A DNA stretch of 38,676 nucleotides, taken from assembly GCA_007122315.1 (NCBI GenBank), contig SKUB01000123.1, forward strand, positions 1 through 38,676, in the 5' to 3' direction. The position numbers and the translations under genes were made by a program. Positions 1-8,450 of this stretch are shown here, piece after piece (the first letter of the stretch is position 1; every line of letters begins with the position of its first letter). This DNA comes from Pseudomonadales bacterium (GTDB lineage Bacteria > Pseudomonadota > Gammaproteobacteria > Pseudomonadales > Azotimanducaceae). A model generated the notes under the pieces. It saw nothing but the letters and a program-made list of their open reading frames with translations, ran no database searches and was not told where the DNA came from.

Positions 1-178
1 GCGCGGACGGGCCGAGCTCTTGCCGCCATGCCTGGGCTCTGGATCAGTCCGCGATCGCTGCGTCGCCTGCGGCGCCTGCAGCCTCCCACAAGTCACCGCT
101 CAGGCGTCGCCCTGTGGGAGAGCCCAGGCCGCGCGCAGCGCGGACGGGCCGAGCTCTTGCCGCTATCCCTGGGCTATG
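1..178. repeat. REP-like non-coding repeat block
   Basis: A 41-base unit at 1-41 recurs at 138-178 with three mismatches, so the offset is 137 bases; the first copy may be cut by the window edge. Between the copies are two nested inverted repeats: GCCTGGGCTCT (30-40) with AGAGCCCAGGC (119-129), and CTCCCACA (83-90) with TGTGGGAG (113-120). The GTGGGAG core and nested palindromes resemble the REP elements scattered through intergenic DNA in pseudomonads and xanthomonads. That resemblance is recalled, not searched. No coding frame here is convincing. The block lies just downstream of the cyclase gene, as REPs often do. Confidence 0.55.
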
Positions 179-215
179 AGAACGCTTCGGTTCGCGGGAG
201 TGGCTGCCATCGCGC

Positions 216-2267
216 TCACCCTTTTTCCGTCAGCTGAAAGACGCCGTCCCAGTCGTCCGGAGGCGGTTCCGCCATGAAGATCTGGCAGCGGTCCACGTAG
301 GTCAGCGCGGGACCGTCGTCGGGATCGAGTTCGAGCACCGACTGGAACCCTTCGCATGCAGCTTCGAAACGCTTGCCCCGATAAGCCTCCAGCGCGTCGC
401 GATAGCGCTGCACGATAACGGCCTGCTCGGAAGGCAGCTGACCTTTGCGACCAAGCAGTTCATAAACCCGGACCGGCTCGCGGCGACCCACCACCCGGAT
501 CAGATCGAGTTCGCGCACTTCAACCTCGTCCACCACCTGCACGTAGGTGCTCTCTGAAATCATGGTGTAGGTACCGTAAAACTTGTTGGCACCCTCCAAT
601 CGTGCGGCCAGGTTCACGGCATCACCCATCATCGTGTAGTCCATGCGCTGGGCTGAACCCATATTGCCGACGAGCATGTCGCCGGTATTCAAGCCGATGC
701 GCACGTGCAGAACCGGACGCCCTTCCGCCTTCAGCCGCTCCCGGTAATCGCGCATGTGCTGCTGCATGTCGATGGCGGCGAAACAGGCTCTGCGAACATG
801 GTCCGGCTGCTCGAGCGGCGCCCCCCAAAAGGCGATGATGGCGTCGCCTTCGAACTTGTCCACCGTGCCCTCGTACTCAGAGATGATGTCGCACATGGCG
901 GTCAGGTACTGGTTCAGCAGCGAAACCAGTTCCTCTGGCGTGAGTTGCTCGGAAATCGTCGAGAAGCCGGCGACATCAGAGAAGAACGCAGTCATCTCTC
1001 TGCGCTCACCCCCGAGCCGCAGCCGCGACGGGTCCTTGACCAGAATGTTCACCACCTTCGGCGACAGATACTGGCCGAAGGCATCGCGGATCAACGTCTT
1101 CTGATTCCGCTCCTGCAGATAGAACCGGAGATTGATGAGGAGGTAGCCGAGAATCAGCGCCGATGAGACATACGACATCGCAAAGATGAGCCCCAGAGAC
1201 ACGTAGCTCCACACCGCGAACGCCGCCCAGACCAGGAACACAGCAGCGGCTCCGGCTGCCCGTACGCCAGGGCTCGGGGAAAAAGCCGTTGCCAGAAAAC
1301 CTGCCAGGACCAGCAGCGCGATCAGAGCCGATGCCCCGGCTCCAGCCGGCTGCAGGGGGCCCCCGGCGAGCAGGGTCGAGATCGACGCTGCGATGATCTC
1401 GACGCCATAAAGACGCCCCAAGGGTGTCGCGAAGTAATCGTGGGAGACCTCCGACGTGTCGCCGAAGACGACGATGCGATCCTGCATCCAGAACCGGAGT
1501 TCGCGCAGGGCGTCCTCACTGAGCGCTTCCAGATCGAGCAATTCCAGAGCGGAGAGCGCAAACGTATCCACGTAGCCCGAAGCGCCTGCAGGCAGCGGAG
1601 GAAAATCGATTCGAAGCTCGTTATCCGCCGGTATGGGTACCGCCAGCGCATCGCCGAAGTGCAGCGTTCCGCCACGCAGTTCCGGCTCTTCGCCGAGATA
1701 CATCGCCACTGCCTGCACCGCGAACGGCCACCCGTCCTCGAATGCCGTGGCCTCCGGATACAGGCGCAGTCGCGACATGCTCTCGATGACCGCACTCGTG
1801 GACTGGATGTTGGTATAGCCGCTTCTTACAGCACTGCGCAGCGGCTCGACAGGATAGTTGATGCCCACCATCACGCCATCCTCGACCCGGCCCTGAGATA
1901 CGGTGAGGACGTTTCCTGCCTGCTGCAGCAATGCCGCCGTGGGTTCGTCCTCACCGTAGGAGGACGGAAAATCGAACAGGTTGTCGAGGGCCACCACGCG
2001 ACCACCGAGCGCGGCGATGTTGGCCGCGATCTGCCCTAGATCGGTCCGCCGCAGCGGCCAGCTGCCATAGGCATCGAAGAAGTTTTCATCCTGGACCACG
2101 AACGTGATGACATGGTCGGGAAAGGGCTGCTGAGTCCGCAGCATCTGCCGGAAGGATACCGTCTGTTCCTCCACTGCAGAGAACAGCTCCAGCCGCTCCG
2201 CAACGGCGGCCAGCAGGAACAGCAGCACCACAGCCACCACGTCCCATCGTTTGCGCAATGCCCCCAT
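216..2267 (-). CDS. CHASE2-domain class III adenylate cyclase (membrane receptor)
   Basis: A 683-residue receptor cyclase predicted to make cAMP from ATP at the inner membrane. An N-terminal membrane segment (about residues 10-25) precedes a periplasmic CHASE2 sensor (about 30-300), then about three more membrane segments (305-380). The cytoplasmic class III cyclase domain starts near FGQYLSP (about 396). Visible catalytic features are the metal Asp in FFSDVAGF, the adenine-selecting Lys and second metal Asp in DKFEGD, and Asn and Arg in GDAVNLAAR. The position before the last motif is Thr (YTMMGD) where mammalian cyclases have Asp, which is the class IIIb pattern. A helical, TPR-like tail closes the protein. 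The start aligns exactly with that of the CHASE2 kinase at 9272-11629. Last gene of the island. Confidence 0.93.
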   Translation of the reverse strand: MGALRKRWDVVAVVLLFLLAAVAERLELFSAVEEQTVSFRQMLRTQQPFPDHVITFVVQDENFFDAYGSWPLRRTDLGQIAANIAALGGRVVALDNLFDFPSSYGEDEPTAALLQQAGNVLTVSQGRVEDGVMVGINYPVEPLRSAVRSGYTNIQSTSAVIESMSRLRLYPEATAFEDGWPFAVQAVAMYLGEEPELRGGTLHFGDALAVPIPADNELRIDFPPLPAGASGYVDTFALSALELLDLEALSEDALRELRFWMQDRIVVFGDTSEVSHDYFATPLGRLYGVEIIAASISTLLAGGPLQPAGAGASALIALLVLAGFLATAFSPSPGVRAAGAAAVFLVWAAFAVWSYVSLGLIFAMSYVSSALILGYLLINLRFYLQERNQKTLIRDAFGQYLSPKVVNILVKDPSRLRLGGERREMTAFFSDVAGFSTISEQLTPEELVSLLNQYLTAMCDIISEYEGTVDKFEGDAIIAFWGAPLEQPDHVRRACFAAIDMQQHMRDYRERLKAEGRPVLHVRIGLNTGDMLVGNMGSAQRMDYTMMGDAVNLAARLEGANKFYGTYTMISESTYVQVVDEVEVRELDLIRVVGRREPVRVYELLGRKGQLPSEQAVIVQRYRDALEAYRGKRFEAACEGFQSVLELDPDDGPALTYVDRCQIFMAEPPPDDWDGVFQLTEKG

Positions 2268-2335
2268 GGCTCCCCCGTCAGCCCGTCATCCCCGCATCCC
2301 TATCTTCGCACACCGCCCCGCTTCTGTGCGGATTG

Positions 2336-2390
2336 AAAGGCCAGAAACGAGAACGCCGCACGGCTCCTGGCGGAACCTGCGGCGTTCTGC
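2336..2390 (-). terminator. Probable intrinsic terminator after the FecR-domain gene
   Basis: Arms GAACGCCGCA (2351-2360) and TGCGGCGTTC (2378-2387) form a perfect 10-bp stem. The loop folds further through GGTTCC/GGAGCC pairing. Read on the minus strand, the stem is followed by TCTCGTTTCTGG, a moderately T-rich tail. It lies between the FecR-domain gene stop (2410) and the cyclase start (2267). Partial read-through into the cyclase is possible. Confidence 0.6.
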
Positions 2391-2409
2391 GTCGCGCCAG
2401 ACGATCGCG

Positions 2410-3369
2410 TCAGGGCGCGTTCTCCATCATGTCGATGGTGTTGTAGGTGATGGCTTCTTTCTCCCGGAGGTCCAGCAGTCTCAGATCATGGTAAGCCTTG
2501 ATCAGGAAGGGCCGCATGTCGTTCTCTTCGGGATGCTCGCTGAAGAAACCGCGATAGGTGTCCAGCGCCGCCACAAGCAGACCCTGCTCCTCATAGAAGT
2601 CAGCGATCATGAACGGATCGTTACGGACGGGGTCATTCTTCATGGCCTCCAGTTCCGCCTTCACCTTCGCTGCCTGCTCGTCATCCAGCCAGGTGAGCGT
2701 GCTTTCCCGGCGGGGGCTGTAGACAACCTCGCCGTCGAGCAGCACTTCCAGTTTGTAGGGGTATTCACCCGCCGGCATTTCTGGAAGCCTGAATCGGATC
2801 ATCTCGCTGGTCGAAGCCGGCGCGATGTCGAAGGTTGCCTCGCCCACCGCCAGACGATAAGCGTATTCCGGGCCTGCGTTGGACCAGACCAGCTCCGGCC
2901 AGGCTGCACCGACGCTGATGTTGCGGGCGGTGTCCACCTGGGGTTGATCGTCGGCACTGCGCACGCTGCGACGGACCGTCGTGTAGCGCTGGGTCGTTGC
3001 GAACTTGTTACGCATGGCCTGCCAGAATCCTCCCCGGCTCTGCTGCTCGACCCCGAAGTTGCGCCCTGAAACGACCTGAAGGTCACCATCTTCGACGACG
3101 ATGGTGGTCGATGCGCCGAGCTCGCGGATCTCGCCGGAAGCCTGGTTGATGACACGGGCCCTGCTGTCACGACCGGAGCGTACGTGCTGGCCCGGGAACA
3201 GGTACTTGGTACGCGTCACCGATTCCCAGCGTTCTCCGTCCCGTGAGAATTCGATCGTGCCTTCTATATCCATCACGCGTGCCACCGGTCCGCTCGCGTT
3301 TGCCGTCATGCCAGCGAACGCGAGCAGCGCGGCGAGCGTCAACGCGCTGAACCTCAGTAAAATCGACAT
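2410..3369 (-). CDS. Exported FecR-domain protein with helical C-terminus
   Basis: A 319-residue protein starting MSILLRF. This start is preferred over an in-frame one 30 bases upstream because AGGAGG sits seven bases before it and a clean signal peptide follows (cleavage near ANAS). Residues about 30-110 match the FecR domain pattern: VMDIEGTIEFSRDGERW, then FPGQHVRSG and SRARVI. A predicted beta-rich middle follows, then a helical, TPR-like C-terminus (about 230-319). Unlike classical FecR anti-sigma regulators it has no N-terminal cytoplasmic segment and no sigma factor nearby, so it is probably a wholly periplasmic ligand-binding or scaffold protein. It lies between the CHAT gene and the CHASE2 cyclase, which suggests it works with the periplasmic CHASE2 sensors. 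Function is inferred. Confidence 0.85.
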   Translation of the reverse strand: MSILLRFSALTLAALLAFAGMTANASGPVARVMDIEGTIEFSRDGERWESVTRTKYLFPGQHVRSGRDSRARVINQASGEIRELGASTTIVVEDGDLQVVSGRNFGVEQQSRGGFWQAMRNKFATTQRYTTVRRSVRSADDQPQVDTARNISVGAAWPELVWSNAGPEYAYRLAVGEATFDIAPASTSEMIRFRLPEMPAGEYPYKLEVLLDGEVVYSPRRESTLTWLDDEQAAKVKAELEAMKNDPVRNDPFMIADFYEEQGLLVAALDTYRGFFSEHPEENDMRPFLIKAYHDLRLLDLREKEAITYNTIDMMENAP

Positions 3370-3414
3370 GGATTGCCTCCTGGCTCCCTTGTGCGGCATA
3401 TCCGCGAGTTACCC

Positions 3415-3446
3415 ATTATGCCATGCCACAATCTGAAGCGATTGTG
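3415..3446 (-). promoter_or_regulatory. Candidate promoter/operator of the FecR-domain gene
   Basis: On the minus strand CATAAT (3415-3420) is a good -10 box for the FecR-domain gene. Just upstream is a perfect dyad, CACAATC (3427-3433), six bases, GATTGTG (3440-3446), which covers the spacer and the -35 position. The -35 match itself is poor (AATCGC). A dyad there is typical of a repressor or activator site. As a hairpin it has no T-tract, so it is a poor terminator for the CHAT gene. Confidence 0.4.
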
Positions 3447-3456
3447 AACACCGCGT

Positions 3457-6400
3457 TCAATTTCCGACCAGCACGAACGCGCCCCAGATGAACGGGTACC
3501 CCCAGCGCGGCGACTCCATCAGCTCCAACTGCGCGGCCCGGAAGGCCTCGCGGGGCGGCATGCCGCTGAACATGCGCTCGTAGAACGCAGTCATCAACGC
3601 CTGCGTTCCTGCATCGCTGACCTCCCACAGAGAGGTGACCACCTGCCGCACGCCGGCTTCCTGGAAGGCCCGGCGCAGACCATAGACGCCCTCTCCTTCA
3701 TGGATCTCGCCGATGCCGGTATCGCAGGCGGAAAGCACGGCCAACTGCGTCCCCGTAAGGTCGAGGCCCAGCACCTCCAGCGCTGTCAGAATGCCATCGT
3801 TGCGGGTATCGATCTCACCGAGGAAAGGCGCGTTGGAATTGACCCCGGCAAATGCGAGACCGGCACGCAGCAACGGATTGTCTCCGGGGGGTGGTACGGC
3901 CACCTCCAGGCTCCGCTGGGTGCGCAGCAGGCGGCGGCGGAGTTCCTCGTCCGCCTGCAGGAAGAAGCCGTGGGTGGCCATGTGCAGCACCCTTGGCGGC
4001 TCGTCGAGACTGTTCAGAACCTGCTCTTCGGCAGCACCGCCGGTATAGAGCAGGTAGCTTTGCCGGGCCTCGTCCACCTGCCGGCCGATGAGCTCGCCCT
4101 CGAGCTCGGCCCCGGGCAAGGGCGAAAAGCTCAGTCCGCGCAGCCCCCTGGACGCCGCTCGCAGGCTCGCGAGCTCCGCTGCCGAACGCGAATCCAGATC
4201 AGCCAGGGACACGCCCCGCATGGCCTCGAAACGCGCGGCGCGTGAGCCCCGGGTTCCGGCGGCCGCGAGGGCGGCGGCCGACGCATCGGCACCGTTGCCT
4301 GAGTCGACTTCCTCTGCGAGGGCGACGCGCGCCGCGCTGCGGCGCCGGGCCTGCTCCAGCACGTCGGGTCCCGCAGCCTCCTCGGTATCGTAGTCCGGTC
4401 CGCCAAAGACAACGAAGCGTCCTCCGGACGGCGGCACTGCAGACGGAATCAGGTCCCGGGCCGTCGACAGCAGGTGCACATCCGTGGTTTCCAGCAGGAA
4501 CCGACCGTCGCCATCGACCATGGCGTCGAAGGGAAGGACATTCAGCACACCATCCGGAACCAGATAGACCGGGCCGCTGTCGCGGAGGTGCTCGGCAACC
4601 GGTCGCCACAAGACATCGTAGACATCCATGCCCACGTCCTTGACGTCGTCGTCGAGGGCATCCACGTCCTGGATGATGGCGCGGAACTCCTGGATCAGCG
4701 CCGTAATGCGGGCCATGTCGTCGTAATGCACCAGGGTCAGCCGCGGTGATGCCGCGCCCTCCAAGCGCTGCAGGATGCCGCCGAGCAGACCCTGCTCACC
4801 GTCGTCACGCTGATAGACGAGAAAGTCCACCAGCGTCCCGCCCACCGGCAGATGATCGACAAGGTCATCCACAGAGAGCGCCGCAATGGCTTCCCGATAG
4901 CGCAGGCTGGCCCGTCCGAGTTCACCCTGCAGGTTGCCGACGTGATTCTCCAGCGTCCGGATCCGCGTCAGGTGGCCGTCAGGATCCTCGTCGCCCGGGC
5001 CAGCCAGGGTCAACGCCGCGAGTTCCTCGCGGGCATCGGTCAATGCATCCGCCAGCCGTGCCATCTGCGGATCAAGTCCCAGACTGGCGATCTGACGAAT
5101 CTCTGACGTCACCTTCAGCAGCAGTCCCTTGCGCTGCAGCGACACATCGAGCAACTCACGCGCCGCCATATCGGCGGACATCTGAGGCAGCAGCCGCAGA
5201 TAGCGATCGAGCTCATTGCGGTGCAGACGCAGATAACCTTCGCGGGCATTGTCGCTGGTGACCCAGAGCATCCGGTCGAAGAACCGGGTTCGGCGCTCGA
5301 AGCCCGCCCGACGCAGGTCGAACGCGTCATCGATGCGGCCGATCTCCTCGAGCACGTCGGCGAGAGCGTTCACTGCTTCGAACGTGTAAGGGTGCTCACC
5401 ACCGAGAACGGCTTCAGCGAGTTCCAGCGCTTCCCGCAGCCGCGTCTCGGCATCACCGAACTCACCCTGGTCCCGGCGCAGGACGCCCAGATCAATGAGC
5501 GAACGCACCACATCCGGATGACGCGATCCGAAGCGCGCACGGCGCCGGTCCAGTGCGGTCTCGATGCGCTCGGCGGCCTCGTCGAGGCGGCCGAGATCAC
5601 GATAGGCACGGCCTAGGTTGTTGAGCCCGCGCAGTGTGTCCGGATGATCCGCACCGAGCGTGGCCACCCATGCCGCATGGACGTCCTCGAAGAGTTCGGC
5701 AGCCTGGCCGTAATTGCCCTCCATCATGTAGAGGAAGGCCAGATTGTTCCGGACTGCGATGGTCCGCGGGTGCTGCTCGCCGACGGTGCTCGCCAGCACT
5801 TCGATGGGCAGCAGATAGAGCGGCTCGGCGCGGTTGAAGTTGCCCTGACTCTCATATAGGAGCGCAAGATTATTCATGCTGTTCAAGGTCTGCGGATGGG
5901 CCGGCCCCAGCATTCGTTCAGAGACTTCCATCGCCGTACGCAACAGGGGCTCGGCGCGATCGAAAGCACCCTGTTGTTCCTGCACCACACCGAGATTGGA
6001 CATGGCGGTCAGGGTGGCCAGATGGTCCAGCCCGTAACGACGTCGATAGCCCGCGACCACCTCCGTCCAGGTATCTTCGGCAGCGGCCAGCTTGCCGGCC
6101 CGCTGGTAGATCGCTCCAAGCAGATTCAGCGCGTCGAGGGCGAGCGGGTGATCCTCGCCGAGTTCCTGCACCCGCGAGTCGCGCACCTCCTCAGCCAAAG
6201 CCTCAGCGGCTTCGAAATCACCGGTTTCGAGCCGCACCTGCGCCTGCGCTTCGAGGACGGACAGATACAGTTCAGAGTCGGAGGGCACGACCCTGACCAG
6301 TGCATCGAGGGCTTCACCGGCCTCCTCATAGGCACCCTGTCGTACTTCCATCGTGGCCAGATCCAGGCGCGTCCGCAACGTGTCCTCGTGGTCGGACCCG

Positions 6401-7491
6401 AGCACACCACGGCGGATGGCCAGCACCTCACCGAAGCTGTCCCGGGCGCCTTCCAGATCGCCGCCCCGCCCGAGCAGGATCGCGTACTGCTCCAGGCATT
6501 GTGCGGTGCGCAGGTGGAAGCGCCCGTAGCGGTTGCCGATCCGCTCGCAGGTCATCTCGAGGCGCTCGGCGCCCATCGCATACTCGCCCAGCGCTTCCAG
6601 CCTCTGCACCACCAGAAACTCGAAATCGAGGACTTCGACGGCGTCCATACCCAGGGCGTCTGCAGCTTCGCCTGCGGCCTCCAGCGTCACCTCCAGGGCA
6701 TCCTCGTTGCGGCCCGAGGACTCATACAGGTCTGCCAGCGTCGCAAGGATATCCAACGTCCACGGGTGTCCAGGACCAGGCCGTATACGCGACCGCTCCG
6801 CGGCGAAGATCAGCAGCGCTTCCGCACCTCCGAGGTCATTCAGCGCGAAAGACAGGTCCGCCAGATCGAGGATGCTCTCCACCGTCAGTCGATGCTCAGG
6901 CCCGAATACTTCCTCAGCCACGTCCAGCGCCTGCTCGAGCAGGTCCATGGCGCCCTGCAGGTCACCCTCGGTCGCCAGGACCATCGCCTCCTGACGAAGG
7001 GCATCCCAGAACTCCAGAGCGTCGAAGGCTTCCTCGGTTTCGGGCAGGGCCTCAGCCTCTGCGGACGCCTGCTCCACCCACTCAGGGGGCAGTTCGAGAA
7101 TCTCTGCGAGCACCTCACCGTAGGCTTCGGCCTGATCCGGCACGCCAGCCTCGGCGGCGATTTCGATAGCGCGGCGCAGATCGCCGGCAGCCCGGTCCTG
7201 TCGGCCCAGGTCGAGGGCGAGCAGGGCACGTTCGGCGTAAAGTTCGGCCATCCCCGGATACCGCTCGATGGCGGCATCGATCCGCACCAGAGCGGCGTCA
7301 ACATCGCCAGTGGCGAGCAGCGGCTCGAGGTCCTGCTGCAGTTCCAGAAGAACCGCGTCGGTATCGGGTGCCGGTCTTGGGTCCAACGCGGCGCAGCCAG
7401 CCAATGCGATCGCAAGGGCCAACAGGACCGGCACGTGCCATCGGCCCCGTCGCCGCAGGTTCGATGAAGGAACTGAAACCGCTGCTGCCAT
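3457..7491 (-). CDS. TPR-CHAT caspase-like protease, predicted lipoprotein
   Basis: A 1344-residue protein with a lipoprotein signal peptide ending in lipobox LAGC. The residue after Cys is Ala, so Lol sorting to the outer membrane, periplasmic face, is expected. Residues about 45-800 are a long array of kinesin-light-chain-type TPR repeats (AEPLLRTAMEVSERMLG, then HPQTLNSMNNLALLYE, and similar). A helical linker follows. The C-terminal CHAT domain (about 950-1344) carries the caspase-like dyad: His1174 in ATHGFF and Cys1256 in LSACDTG. The downstream SLWEVSD and YERMFSGMPPREAFR segments are also typical of CHAT. GGGGGAGG precedes the start. It probably binds partners through the TPR array and cleaves an unknown target. 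The gene has its own probable promoter between FHA and CHAT genes. Many CHAT proteins are cytoplasmic, so predicted export is notable. Confidence 0.92.
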   Translation of the reverse strand: MAAAVSVPSSNLRRRGRWHVPVLLALAIALAGCAALDPRPAPDTDAVLLELQQDLEPLLATGDVDAALVRIDAAIERYPGMAELYAERALLALDLGRQDRAAGDLRRAIEIAAEAGVPDQAEAYGEVLAEILELPPEWVEQASAEAEALPETEEAFDALEFWDALRQEAMVLATEGDLQGAMDLLEQALDVAEEVFGPEHRLTVESILDLADLSFALNDLGGAEALLIFAAERSRIRPGPGHPWTLDILATLADLYESSGRNEDALEVTLEAAGEAADALGMDAVEVLDFEFLVVQRLEALGEYAMGAERLEMTCERIGNRYGRFHLRTAQCLEQYAILLGRGGDLEGARDSFGEVLAIRRGVLGSDHEDTLRTRLDLATMEVRQGAYEEAGEALDALVRVVPSDSELYLSVLEAQAQVRLETGDFEAAEALAEEVRDSRVQELGEDHPLALDALNLLGAIYQRAGKLAAAEDTWTEVVAGYRRRYGLDHLATLTAMSNLGVVQEQQGAFDRAEPLLRTAMEVSERMLGPAHPQTLNSMNNLALLYESQGNFNRAEPLYLLPIEVLASTVGEQHPRTIAVRNNLAFLYMMEGNYGQAAELFEDVHAAWVATLGADHPDTLRGLNNLGRAYRDLGRLDEAAERIETALDRRRARFGSRHPDVVRSLIDLGVLRRDQGEFGDAETRLREALELAEAVLGGEHPYTFEAVNALADVLEEIGRIDDAFDLRRAGFERRTRFFDRMLWVTSDNAREGYLRLHRNELDRYLRLLPQMSADMAARELLDVSLQRKGLLLKVTSEIRQIASLGLDPQMARLADALTDAREELAALTLAGPGDEDPDGHLTRIRTLENHVGNLQGELGRASLRYREAIAALSVDDLVDHLPVGGTLVDFLVYQRDDGEQGLLGGILQRLEGAASPRLTLVHYDDMARITALIQEFRAIIQDVDALDDDVKDVGMDVYDVLWRPVAEHLRDSGPVYLVPDGVLNVLPFDAMVDGDGRFLLETTDVHLLSTARDLIPSAVPPSGGRFVVFGGPDYDTEEAAGPDVLEQARRRSAARVALAEEVDSGNGADASAAALAAAGTRGSRAARFEAMRGVSLADLDSRSAAELASLRAASRGLRGLSFSPLPGAELEGELIGRQVDEARQSYLLYTGGAAEEQVLNSLDEPPRVLHMATHGFFLQADEELRRRLLRTQRSLEVAVPPPGDNPLLRAGLAFAGVNSNAPFLGEIDTRNDGILTALEVLGLDLTGTQLAVLSACDTGIGEIHEGEGVYGLRRAFQEAGVRQVVTSLWEVSDAGTQALMTAFYERMFSGMPPREAFRAAQLELMESPRWGYPFIWGAFVLVGN

Positions 7492-7530
7492 GACTCGATC
7501 CTCCCCCGGGACGATCAGGCGATCGGCCCG

Positions 7531-7559
7531 ATGCTAATGATGGTGTCCGCAGCCCTCAA
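7531..7559 (-). promoter_or_regulatory. Probable sigma70-type promoter of the TPR-CHAT gene
   Basis: Read on the minus strand, TTGAGG (7554-7559) and TAGCAT (7531-7536) are separated by 17 bases and lie about 40-68 bases upstream of the TPR-CHAT start. If real, the CHAT-FecR-cyclase half of the island can be transcribed separately from the kinase-phosphatase-FHA half. Confidence 0.45.
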
Positions 7560-7685
7560 CCGAATCGGTCGGCGGAGGCAGCGATCCTTCGACGTTGGAA
7601 CGGGAGTCACATTGAAAGTGTGACGCGGCACCCATTCGCGCGCAGCAGACCTGCCGCCGGCCTGCCCCCCTTCGGCCGCGCCGAA

Positions 7686-8420
7686 TCAGCCGCGCAGGTA
7701 CTGCAGCTTGACGCCCGCAATCTCGATGGTGTCCTGATCCTGCAGGAGCTGCGAAGTCACACCGATCACGGTGCCGTTGACGATGGGGCGCGCGGCATTG
7801 TTCGCACCACCGTCCACGTGAACGATGAAGTCTCCGTTGTGACGCCGCGAAATGGCCGCAACCTGGATGCCGGGCCGGCCCAGGGTGGTCAAGGCCTTGC
7901 TCAACGGCATCTCCTTGCCCGGACCACTCTCGGTGAGCAGCCGCACCCGCGCCGGGCCGATGTTCGCCGAGACACCGGAAGGCGGGGCACCCTCGCGGCT
8001 GGCGGCATCCGCCTGCCGGGCCTGGGCTGCCTCCCCGTCGGTGGCAGCCTGGCGCAGGGCGCTGGATTGATCTGAGCCGATGACGATGGTCTCGGCGAAA
8101 CTGCTCGAACCAGCCTTGCCCTTGGGCTCCGCCGTCAGCATGAAACGCAGTGAATGCTTGCCGATGGTGATCACATCACCGTCCGCGAGCGGATGCTTGC
8201 CGATCTTCTTGCCGTTGACCAGGGTTCCGTTCGTGCTGTTGAGGTCTTCCAGAAACGACGACCCGGCGATCGTGATCACCCGTGCGTGGCGCCCACTAAC
8301 GGCCAGATTATCGACATGAATGTCACACTCCGGCCGCCGTCCGATGACCAGGGTTTCCTTATCCAGCGGGTATTCGCCGACGGTCTGGTCGTTGAAGTTG
8401 AGGATGAGTTTTCCCGCCAT
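7686..8420 (-). CDS. Tandem FHA-domain protein
   Basis: A 244-residue cytoplasmic adaptor without signal peptide or membrane segment. FHA1 (about residues 5-95) is canonical, with IGRRPECDIHV, then SGRHARV and LNSTNGTLVNG, so it should bind phosphothreonine. A low-complexity linker (about 100-150) follows. FHA2 (about 150-244) keeps TLGRPG and ISRRH but has lost the usual S/TNG turn, so it may bind protein without phosphate. The gene lies 30 bases after the PP2C gene and shares an operon with PP2C and kinase. That is the usual setting for an FHA protein reading the kinase's phosphorylation state. A likely partner is the kinase itself or another phosphorylated protein. The family assignment is clear; the partner is inferred. 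Confidence 0.93.
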   Translation of the reverse strand: MAGKLILNFNDQTVGEYPLDKETLVIGRRPECDIHVDNLAVSGRHARVITIAGSSFLEDLNSTNGTLVNGKKIGKHPLADGDVITIGKHSLRFMLTAEPKGKAGSSSFAETIVIGSDQSSALRQAATDGEAAQARQADAASREGAPPSGVSANIGPARVRLLTESGPGKEMPLSKALTTLGRPGIQVAAISRRHNGDFIVHVDGGANNAARPIVNGTVIGVTSQLLQDQDTIEIAGVKLQYLRG

Positions 8421-8450
8421 GCCTCGATTTCCCCGTAGCCGCGTTGGAGT

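Noticed and set aside
3457..7491. CHAT protease as part of a gasdermin or type III-E CRISPR defence system
   Set aside because: No gasdermin, gRAMP or repeat-spacer array is present, and the protein has a lipoprotein signal.
7606..7624. Hairpin GTCACA-N7-TGTGAC between the FHA and CHAT genes
   Set aside because: No T-tract follows on either strand and it lies outside the likely CHAT promoter; too short to call an operator alone.
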